Shown here: positions 6,774 through 13,293 of the stretch, piece after piece
How positions within the stretch are numbered: the stretch's first letter is position 1
Layout: each line of letters starts with the position of its first letter
Assembly: GCA_028869035.1 (NCBI GenBank)
Contig: JAGWTL010000035.1
Span: forward strand, 1-13,980
Direction: 5' to 3'
Length of the DNA stretch: 13,980 nt
From: Burkholderiales bacterium
GTDB taxonomy: Bacteria > Pseudomonadota > Gammaproteobacteria > Burkholderiales > Burkholderiaceae_C
Position numbers and translations under genes: made by a program
The notes under the pieces: model-generated
What the model was told of the DNA's origin: nothing
The model's database searches: none
The model's input: only the letters and a program-made list of their open reading frames with translations

Positions 6774-6779
6774 ATAATA
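6774..6779 (-). promoter_or_regulatory. -10-like TATTAT for the TPR-lolB operon, predicted leaderless
   Basis: TATTAT on the minus strand (5 of 6 consensus bases) is followed by six bases (GGTTCG) and the TPR-gene ATG. It lies in the 45-base divergent gap with mutM. The same AT-rich patch read on the plus strand gives CATAAT (6773-6778), a possible -10 for mutM with a leader of about 28 bases. No clear -35 is visible for either. Confidence 0.35.
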
Positions 6780-6812
6780 ATCCAAGCCAGCCAGCCCCTG
6801 CCTGCCTAAGCC

Positions 6813-7628
6813 ATGCCTGAATTGCCCGAAGTCGAGGCCACGCGCCTGAGTTTTGTCGACCGCATCAGCGGGGCCGGCATCGTTTCGGCCTGGTGCGGCA
6901 AGCCCTTGCGCTGGCCGCTGGGCACGGCGCCGGTACGTCTGGTTGGCCGCACGGTGCGGGGGGTGCGCCGGCGCGGCAAGTACCTGCTGATGGACCTGGA
7001 CCAGGGCCTCTTGCTGCTGCATCTGGGCATGTCTGGCAGCCTGAGTTTTGGTGCGGCATTGCAGCCGCGCGGGGCGCACGACCATTTCGAACTGCTCACT
7101 AGCCGCGGTACCTTGCGCCTGAACGATCCGCGCCGTTTCGGTGCCGTGGTCTGGGCGCCGGACCAGGACGCGCCGCTGGCGCGCAAGCTGCTGGGAGGCC
7201 TGGGTGTGGAGCCCTTGTCAGAGGATTTTGATGCAACGGGTTTCCATGCCGCCCTCAAGACGCGCAAGTCCGCGATCAAGCAGGTGCTGCTGGTGGGTGA
7301 CGTGGTGGTGGGCGTGGGCAATATCTACGCGTCCGAGGCGCTGTTCCTGGCCGGCATCCGCCCCACGCTGAGCGCGGCGCGGCTGAGCCGGCCGCGCGCG
7401 GAAAAGTTGCGCGCTGCCATCCGGGAGGTGTTGGGTCGTGCCTTGGCGGCCGGCGGCACGACGTTGCGCAACTACTCCAACGCCGCTGGCGAACGAGGCA
7501 ACTTCCAGTTCGAAGCCCAGGTCTATGGACGGGAGGGTCAGCCATGCCGGGTTTGCGGCACGGCGATCAAGGCCATCCGGCAGGGCCAGCGGGCGACGTT
7601 TTTCTGCCCCAACTGTCAGAAAACATGA
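6813..7628 (+). CDS. mutM: Formamidopyrimidine-DNA glycosylase (8-oxoguanine glycosylase)
   Basis: This 271-residue bifunctional glycosylase/AP lyase removes 8-oxoguanine and formamidopyrimidines from DNA. After Met removal the N-terminus is PELPEVE, with catalytic Pro2 and Glu3. The beta-hairpin lysine is Lys56 in RRRGKYLLM. LHLGMSGSL carries the void-filling Met, and NDPRRFG the strand-opening Arg/Phe. The helix-two-turn-helix GVGNIYASEALFLAGIRP is in the second half. The C-terminal zinc finger has Cys245, 248, 265 and 268 (CX2CX16CX2C), with Arg260 before the last pair. All expected residues are present. There is no Shine-Dalgarno. It is divergent from the TPR gene and 71 bases upstream of the dynamin-like gene; mutY, its partner in the GO system, follows that. 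Confidence 0.98.
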   Translation: MPELPEVEATRLSFVDRISGAGIVSAWCGKPLRWPLGTAPVRLVGRTVRGVRRRGKYLLMDLDQGLLLLHLGMSGSLSFGAALQPRGAHDHFELLTSRGTLRLNDPRRFGAVVWAPDQDAPLARKLLGGLGVEPLSEDFDATGFHAALKTRKSAIKQVLLVGDVVVGVGNIYASEALFLAGIRPTLSAARLSRPRAEKLRAAIREVLGRALAAGGTTLRNYSNAAGERGNFQFEAQVYGREGQPCRVCGTAIKAIRQGQRATFFCPNCQKT

Positions 7629-7647
7629 GGCTAATCAATGAGATGGA

Positions 7648-7656
7648 TGCTATATT
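7648..7656 (+). promoter_or_regulatory. Possible extended -10 promoter before the dynamin-like gene
   Basis: TGCTATATT matches the extended -10 pattern (TGn followed by a 5/6 TATAAT match). It lies in the 71-base gap after mutM. The predicted start near 7663 would give a leader of about 36 bases holding the AGGGGG ribosome-binding site. No good -35 is seen, which is tolerable for extended -10 promoters. Confidence 0.35.
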
Positions 7657-7699
7657 GACTGCTTTGCAGAATGACCTGAAGTGCGTCTAGGGGGCAGTT

Positions 7700-9667
7700 T
7701 TGGCTACATCTTTCAACGATCAGTTTGACCAGCACGGCACGTGGCGGCGCGAGTTCGCCCTGCGCCTGAAGCTGCTGGGCGAATGGATGAAAGACCACGA
7801 CCTGCTCGACGCCGCCGTCGAGGAGCGCCTGCACCGCCTGGAGATGCAGGTCCGCGCCGACAAGGTCATGGTGGCCTTCGTCGCCGAGTTCTCGCGCGGC
7901 AAGTCCGAACTGATCAATGCCATCTTCTTCGCCGGCTATGGCCGGCGCATCATGCCGGCCAGCGCCGGGCGCACCACCATGTGCCCGACCGAGATGGGCT
8001 ATGACGCCGAGGTGCCGCCTTGCCTGCGCCTGCTGTCCATCGAGACCCGCCTGCAACCCCAGTCCCTGATGGAGTGGCGCATGGTCCCCGAGAAGTGGAC
8101 CCGTGTCGATCTCGACGTCAACGACCCGCAGCAGCTGGCCATGGCGCTCGAGAAGGTCTCCGAAACCCGTCGCGTCTCGCTGGAAGAGGCGCGCGCCCTG
8201 GGTTTCTGGAGCAGCCAGGTGCCCGGCGACACCCCGCTCATGGACAGCCAGGGCAAGGTCGAGGTGCCCAAGTGGCGCCACGCCCTTATCAACATCGCCC
8301 ACCCCCTGCTCAAGCAGGGCCTGGTTATCCTGGACACCCCCGGCCTCAACGCCATCGGCGCCGAGCCCGAGCTGACGGTCAGTCTGGTGCCGCAGGCGCA
8401 CGCCGTGGTCTTCATTCTGGGCGCCGACACCGGCGTCACCAAGTCCGACCTCGAGATCTGGCGTGAGCACCTGATCACGGAATCGACCGCAGGCGACACG
8501 CGCCTGGTCGTGCTCAACAAGATCGATTCGCTTTGGGATGCACTGAGTTCGCCGGCCCAGATCCAGATGCAGATCGACCGCCAGCGTGCCACCACGGCCG
8601 AAATCCTGGGCCTGAATCGCGAGCAGGTGCTGCCCGTCTCGGCCCAGAAGGGCCTGGTCGCCAAGGTCACCGATGACGCCAAGCTGCTGCAGGCCAGCTG
8701 TCTGCCCGCGCTGGAAGAGGCGCTGGCGCAGCGCATCATGGGCCAGCGTCAGCGCATCCTGGGCGCGGCCGTGGCCGTCGGCATCTCCGACCTGCAACTC
8801 GAAGTGGGCCGGGTGCTCAACATCCGCCGCCGCGACCTCAACGAGCAGATGCTGGAACTCAAGGGCCTGCAGGGCAAGAACGCCGCCGTGATCAAGCACA
8901 TGCGTCTGCGCATCTCCCAGGAGCAGGCCGAGTTCGACCGTGCCGGCGCCAAGATCCATGCTGTGCGCTCGGTGCATCTCAAGCTGCTGCGCGACGTGTT
9001 CGCGTTGTTGAGCACCAAGAGCCTGCGCGCCGAGATGAACCAGCTGATGCAGTCGCTGCTGCAGACCGGCCTCAAGCTCGGCGTCAAGAAGTCCTACGGC
9101 GACACCTTCGATCGCCTGCGTGAAAACCTGCGTCGTGTGCAGTCCCTGATGGGCGAGATCCAGATCATGCTGGCAACTTCCTTCAAGCAGCTCAATGCCG
9201 AGCAGGGCTTTTCGCTGCAGCCGCCGGCCGAGCCCTCGCTGCAAGCCTATATTGACAACCTGAACCAGGTCGAGCGCGGCCATCTGCAGTACCTGGGCCT
9301 GGGCAATGCCTTCCGCCTGGCCCAGCCCGAGTTTGCCGATCGCCTGGTGCGCGCCCTGGCCACGCGCCTGCGCAGCGTCTACCAGTCGGCCCTCGGTGAC
9401 GTGGAGTTGTGGAGCAAGTCGGCCGCGGCCCAGCTCGACGCCCAGCTGCGTGAGCGCCGCCGCAACTTCAGCCGCCGCCTGGAGGCGATCGACCGCATCC
9501 AACAGGCCGCAGGTGGCCTGGACGAACGCATTGCCGAGATCAACGAGCAGTTCCGCGCGCTGGAACTGCTCGATGCCAAGCTGCTCGAACTCACGGCCTA
9601 CCTGATCCGGGCGCAGGACGTCACCAGGCCCAAGGACACGGTCGCGGCCGAGTTGCTGGCTTCGTGA
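7700..9667 (+). CDS. Bacterial dynamin-like GTPase
   Basis: This is a 655-residue large GTPase of the dynamin superfamily. The N-terminal helix (1-52) is followed by a GTPase domain: P-loop AEFSRGKS (62-69), G2 threonines in RTTMCPTE (91-98), G3 DTPG (212-215), G4 NKID (273-276) and a G5-like PVSAQKG (312-318). The first P-loop residue is Ala, where most dynamins have Gly. Residues from about 335 to 655 are nearly all amphipathic helix, probably the stalk/coiled-coil bundle. I see no transmembrane segment or membrane-insertion paddle. Start is TTG after AGGGGG; an in-frame TAG at 7688 excludes an earlier start. Codon use looks like the neighbours. It overlaps mutY by GTGA. Bacterial relatives remodel membranes or, as with E. 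coli CrfC, associate with chromosome dynamics. The role here is unknown. Confidence 0.9.
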   Translation: MATSFNDQFDQHGTWRREFALRLKLLGEWMKDHDLLDAAVEERLHRLEMQVRADKVMVAFVAEFSRGKSELINAIFFAGYGRRIMPASAGRTTMCPTEMGYDAEVPPCLRLLSIETRLQPQSLMEWRMVPEKWTRVDLDVNDPQQLAMALEKVSETRRVSLEEARALGFWSSQVPGDTPLMDSQGKVEVPKWRHALINIAHPLLKQGLVILDTPGLNAIGAEPELTVSLVPQAHAVVFILGADTGVTKSDLEIWREHLITESTAGDTRLVVLNKIDSLWDALSSPAQIQMQIDRQRATTAEILGLNREQVLPVSAQKGLVAKVTDDAKLLQASCLPALEEALAQRIMGQRQRILGAAVAVGISDLQLEVGRVLNIRRRDLNEQMLELKGLQGKNAAVIKHMRLRISQEQAEFDRAGAKIHAVRSVHLKLLRDVFALLSTKSLRAEMNQLMQSLLQTGLKLGVKKSYGDTFDRLRENLRRVQSLMGEIQIMLATSFKQLNAEQGFSLQPPAEPSLQAYIDNLNQVERGHLQYLGLGNAFRLAQPEFADRLVRALATRLRSVYQSALGDVELWSKSAAAQLDAQLRERRRNFSRRLEAIDRIQQAAGGLDERIAEINEQFRALELLDAKLLELTAYLIRAQDVTRPKDTVAAELLAS

Positions 9668-10737
9668 GCCGGCCTTCGCGCCCGTCTTCTCCTTCGCCCG
9701 TGGTCCAGCCGGCCGACTGGGATGCCCGGGTGCTGCGCTGGCAGGCCCGGCACGGGCGCCAAGGCCTGCCCTGGCAGGGTACGCAGGACCCCTACCGCGT
9801 CTGGCTCTCCGAAATCATGCTGCAGCAGACCCAGGTGGTTACGGTACGTGATTACTACACGCGTTTCCTGGGGCGCTTCCCCGATGTACGTTCCCTGGCG
9901 GCCGCAAGCCTCGACGACGTGCTGGCCTTGTGGAGCGGCTTGGGCTATTACAGCCGCGCGCGCAACCTGCATGGCTGTGCCGCGCAGGTGATGCAGGTCC
10001 ATGGCGGTGAATTCCCCCGGACGGCGGAGCTGCTCCAGACCTTGCCGGGCATAGGCCCGTCCACGGCGGCGGCCATCGCCTCCATCTGCTTTGGTCAACG
10101 TGTGGCCATCCTCGACGGCAATGTGAAGCGTGTGCTCACGCGCGCCCTGGGCTTTGACGCCGATCTGGCCAAAGGTGCCAACGAGCGCGCACTCTGGGGC
10201 CACGCCACCGAGCTGTTGCCGCAGCGCGACCTGGTGCGTGCCATGCCGCGTTACACCCAGGGTGTGATGGACCTGGGCGCCACGGTCTGCCTGGCGCGCA
10301 AGCCCCTGTGCGAGGTCTGTCCCGTGATGGACATCTGTGTGGCCCGGCGTGAAGGCCGGCCCGAAAGCTACCCCGTCAAGACACGCAAGCTCAAGCGCAG
10401 TGCGCAGTCGCTCTGGCTTCTGTGGGCGCAGACGCGCGACGGCGCGGTCTGGCTGCGCCAGCGGCCCACACCCGGCGTCTGGGCCGGCCTGTACTGCATG
10501 GAGTTGTTCGAAAGCTACGATGCCCTGCGCGCAGCAGTGCCTGCGGTCTATCAGGACCGTCTGCAGGAGCTGTCGGCTTTCACCCATGTGTTGACGCACA
10601 AGGATCTGCATCTGCATCCGGTGTACGTGCAGCTGCCTGCGCGTACCAGACTGTCGCAAGAGGGGGGCTGGCAGCCGGTCGATGCGTGGCCCAGCCTGGG
10701 TCTGCCGGCGCCGGTGCGCAAGCTGCTGCAGGGCTGA
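9664..10737 (+). CDS. mutY: Adenine DNA glycosylase
   Basis: This 357-residue glycosylase removes adenine mispaired with 8-oxoguanine. Catalytic Glu50 lies in SEIMLQQTQV, Tyr95 in GLGYYSRARN, the helix-hairpin-helix LQTLPGIGPSTAAAI at 124-138, and catalytic Asp151 in ILDGNVKRV. The [4Fe-4S] cluster cysteines are 209, 216, 219 and 225 (CX6CX2CX5C). The offset of 13 from E. coli Glu37, Tyr82 and Asp138 reflects a longer Ser/Pro-rich N-terminus. The C-terminal Nudix-like 8-oxoG recognition domain (about 240-357) is present, including FTHVLTHKDLHLHPV. The GTG start overlaps the dynamin-like stop (GTGA), so translation is probably coupled. The gene converges on rapZ with a 9-base gap. Confidence 0.98.
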   Translation: MSRPSRPSSPSPVVQPADWDARVLRWQARHGRQGLPWQGTQDPYRVWLSEIMLQQTQVVTVRDYYTRFLGRFPDVRSLAAASLDDVLALWSGLGYYSRARNLHGCAAQVMQVHGGEFPRTAELLQTLPGIGPSTAAAIASICFGQRVAILDGNVKRVLTRALGFDADLAKGANERALWGHATELLPQRDLVRAMPRYTQGVMDLGATVCLARKPLCEVCPVMDICVARREGRPESYPVKTRKLKRSAQSLWLLWAQTRDGAVWLRQRPTPGVWAGLYCMELFESYDALRAAVPAVYQDRLQELSAFTHVLTHKDLHLHPVYVQLPARTRLSQEGGWQPVDAWPSLGLPAPVRKLLQG

Positions 10738-10752
10738 AGCCGGGGCTCAGCC
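10732..10752. repeat. Inverted repeat spanning both stop codons of mutY and rapZ
   Basis: GGCTGA (10732-10737) and TCAGCC (10747-10752) are perfect inverted repeats with a 9-base GC-rich loop. Each arm is the last Gly codon plus the TGA stop of one gene, so either mRNA could fold the same hairpin at its stop codon. No T-run follows on either strand, so it is not a standard intrinsic terminator. Confidence 0.5.
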
Positions 10753-11613
10753 GCCGATTTCGCGGTGGCGCCGCAGCGTGGCCCAGCGCGTGGCAAAACG
10801 GCGCGCCAGTTCCTCCACCAGATAGACCGAGCGATGCTGGCCGCCTGTGCAGCCTACGGCCACTGTCACGTAGCTGCGGTGGTTCTGTGACATCGCGTCC
10901 AGCCAGAGTGAGAGAAAAGCCTCGATGTGTTCCAGCATGCTGGTGGCCTCGGGCTGGGCACGCAGGAAGGCTATCACCGGCTCGTCGCGGCCAGTCAGCG
11001 GGCGCAGTTCGGGTTCGTAATGAGGGTTGGGAAGCATGCGCACGTCAAACACATAGTCAGCGTCGACCGGGATGCCGCGTTTGTAGGCGAAGGACTCGAA
11101 GACCAGCGTGAGCTGGCCGCCGGGCAGGCGTATCACTTCCTTGATGTAGCCCTGCAACTGCGACGGTCGGATCAGGCTGGTGTCGATCACATGGGCCTGC
11201 TCGCGCAGGGCCCCCAACAGCTCACGTTCAAGTTCGATGGCTTCCACCAGCACGCGGTTGAGATCGGCGCCTTCGTTCATGGCCTGCGAGAGCGGGTGCT
11301 TGCGTCGCGTTTCCGAATAACGACGCACCAGCGTATCGGTGGAGGCGTCGAGAAAGAGCGATTTGATCGCGATGCCCTGCTGGCGCAGCGTGGCCAGCAG
11401 GGCCGGCACCTGGGGCAGGGAGGTGGCGCTGCGCACGTCCATGGCGATAGCCACGCGGCTGGCCTGGTGCTTCTGTTCCAGCGTCACGAAAGGCAGCAGT
11501 AACTCGGGCGGCAGATTGTCCACGCAGTAGTAGCCGGCGTCTTCCAGTGCATTGAGCGCCACCGACTTGCCGGAGCCAGACATGCCGGTGATGAGGACGA
11601 TTTCCATGGTCAT
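10747..11613 (-). CDS. rapZ: RNase adapter protein RapZ (nucleotide-binding)
   Basis: This protein of 288 residues from the chosen start belongs to the RapZ/YvcJ family. In enterobacteria RapZ binds the small RNA GlmZ and directs RNase E to it, controlling glucosamine-6-phosphate synthase; that role is not proven for betaproteobacteria. The N-terminal P-loop GMSGSGKS is at 10-17, followed by the family signature LEDAGYYCVDNLP. A central segment has RRYSETRRKHPL, and the C-terminal domain has the highly conserved GCTGGQHRSVYLVEELA and a basic end (RRHRE). The start is uncertain: GTG at 11631 directly follows the recN stop, and ATGs lie at 11613 and 11607. MTMEIVLITG (11613) best matches family N-termini. 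It is probably co-transcribed with recN. Confidence 0.93.
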   Translation of the reverse strand: MTMEIVLITGMSGSGKSVALNALEDAGYYCVDNLPPELLLPFVTLEQKHQASRVAIAMDVRSATSLPQVPALLATLRQQGIAIKSLFLDASTDTLVRRYSETRRKHPLSQAMNEGADLNRVLVEAIELERELLGALREQAHVIDTSLIRPSQLQGYIKEVIRLPGGQLTLVFESFAYKRGIPVDADYVFDVRMLPNPHYEPELRPLTGRDEPVIAFLRAQPEATSMLEHIEAFLSLWLDAMSQNHRSYVTVAVGCTGGQHRSVYLVEELARRFATRWATLRRHREIGG

Positions 11614-11631
11614 GGTCTTGCGTCCGTTCAC

Positions 11632-13293
11632 TCAGTTGCCCGACTGCAGCATTTCCTTGGCGTGGGCCAGCGTGGTGCTGGACAGGCGTTCACCGCCCAG
11701 CATGCGCGCGATCTCGGCCACGCGGGCCTCGCCCTGCACCGGTGTCACCGTGCTCAGCGTGACCTGGCCCTGGCGCTGCTTGGCCACCACCAGGTGGTGG
11801 TCAGCGCAGGCGGCCACCTGCGGCAGGTGCGTCACGGCCATGACCTGGCGGTCGCGGCCTAGCTGTTTCATGAGGCGGCCCACGGTCTCGGCCACGGCCC
11901 CGCCGACGCCGGCATCCACCTCGTCGAAGATCAGAGTCTGGGCCGTGCCCAACTGGCTGGTGGTGACGGCGATGGCCAGGGCGATGCGAGAGAGCTCCCC
12001 CCCCGATGCGACCTTGCCCACCGGGCGCGGCGTGCTGCCGGCGTGCCCGGCCACCAGGAAGTTGACTTCTTCCAAGCCGCTTTGCAGGGGGTGTTCTGCT
12101 TTCTGCAAGGTCACCTCAAAGCGCCCGCCCTGCATGCCCAGGCCCTGCATGGCCAGGGTGATGGCCTGGGCCAGCTTGGGTGCGGCTTTGGTCCGCGCCT
12201 TGGAGACGGCCTGGGCTTCTTTCATGTAGGCGGCAGCGGCCTGCTGCTCGGCGGCCTCCAGGCTGGCCAGGTCGGCGGCGGCATCGAGTTTGGCCAGCTC
12301 TTCACGCCAGCCGCTCAGGGTGGCCGCCAGTTCTTCGGGCGGGCGCTTGTAACGACGCGCCAGCGACATCCATGAAGTCATGCGCGTGTCCAGCTCGGCC
12401 AGGCGCTCCGGGTCCAGGTCGGTGCGGCGCAGATAGGTGCGCAGGCTGTGCACGCTGTCTTCCACTTGCGCCAGGCTGGAGTTCAGCACCTCCACCAGCG
12501 ACTTGAATTCGGGTTCCAGATGCTCCTGATTTTGTAGCGTCTGGCGGGCGCTGCCCAGCGCGTGGGAGGCGCCGCCATCTTCACCTTCGAGCGCATCCAG
12601 TGCGCCCTGGGCGGCATCCAGCAGGGCCTGGGCATGGGCCAGGCGGCTGTGGTCGGTGTTGAGTGTTTCCCATTCGCCGGTCTGGGGGCCGAGTTTTTCC
12701 ACTTCGCTGATCTGCCAGCCCAGGCGTTCGCGTTCGCGTTGCAGACTGTCCTGGGCCCTGCGGGCTTCGTCCAGCGTGGCCTGTGCCTCGCGCCATAACC
12801 CCCAGCTGTGGCTGAGGGCGCTGTTGTCGAGCTGGGCATAGGCGTCGAGCAGGCCGCGCACGGCCTCGGCGCGCGTCAGGCTTTGCCAGGCGTGCTGGCC
12901 ATGGATGTCGAAAAGACGCTCGCCCAGTTCGCGCAGCTGGGTCGCGGTGGCCGGACTGCCATTGATCCAGGCGCGGCTCTTGCCCTGGGTGTCCACGGTG
13001 CGGCGCAGCAGCAGGGTGAAACCGGGGTCGAAGCCCGGGTTGAACCCGGCTTCTTCCAGCCAGCCCAGCAGGGCGGTGCATTCGCCGAATTCGGCGCTCA
13101 CGTCGGTGCGGCTGGCGCCTTCGCGGATCAGGCCCGTGTCGGAACGGGCGCCGGTGACGAGTTGCAGGGCATCGATCAGGATGGACTTGCCGGCACCGGT
13201 CTCGCCGGTCAGCACGCTGAAACCGCTTTCGAGCTCGAGTTCGAGCTCGCTGATGATGACGAAGTCCCGCAGGACGATGCGTTTGAGGCTCAC
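11632..13293 (-). CDS. recN: DNA repair protein RecN (SMC-like ATPase)
   Basis: This 553-residue SMC-related ATPase takes part in recombinational repair of double-strand breaks. The N-terminal half-domain has Walker A GETGAGKS (30-37). A long coiled-coil region covers about 150-370. The C-terminal half-domain has the ABC signature SGGELS (430-435), Walker B TLIFDE (453-458) and the switch histidine in AVTHLPQVAACAD. Length equals E. coli RecN. The GTG start at 13293 overlaps the nadK stop by GTGA and gives MSLKRIVLRDFVII, matching the family N-terminus. The frame is open for 88 more codons upstream, but those are antisense-frame nadK sequence and are rejected. The gene lies in the common nadK-recN pair. 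Confidence 0.97.
   Translation of the reverse strand: MSLKRIVLRDFVIISELELELESGFSVLTGETGAGKSILIDALQLVTGARSDTGLIREGASRTDVSAEFGECTALLGWLEEAGFNPGFDPGFTLLLRRTVDTQGKSRAWINGSPATATQLRELGERLFDIHGQHAWQSLTRAEAVRGLLDAYAQLDNSALSHSWGLWREAQATLDEARRAQDSLQRERERLGWQISEVEKLGPQTGEWETLNTDHSRLAHAQALLDAAQGALDALEGEDGGASHALGSARQTLQNQEHLEPEFKSLVEVLNSSLAQVEDSVHSLRTYLRRTDLDPERLAELDTRMTSWMSLARRYKRPPEELAATLSGWREELAKLDAAADLASLEAAEQQAAAAYMKEAQAVSKARTKAAPKLAQAITLAMQGLGMQGGRFEVTLQKAEHPLQSGLEEVNFLVAGHAGSTPRPVGKVASGGELSRIALAIAVTTSQLGTAQTLIFDEVDAGVGGAVAETVGRLMKQLGRDRQVMAVTHLPQVAACADHHLVVAKQRQGQVTLSTVTPVQGEARVAEIARMLGGERLSSTTLAHAKEMLQSGN

Noticed and set aside
6768..7085. N-terminal extension of the TPR protein
   Set aside because: It is antisense to mutM, and MFSRLRLLPLLL at 6767 is a clean signal peptide.
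7631..9502. A 623-codon open frame antisense to the dynamin-like gene
   Set aside because: Its protein is rich in His, Gln, Leu and Gly without any family motif, the usual result of reading a GC-rich gene backwards; the sense frame has full GTPase motifs.
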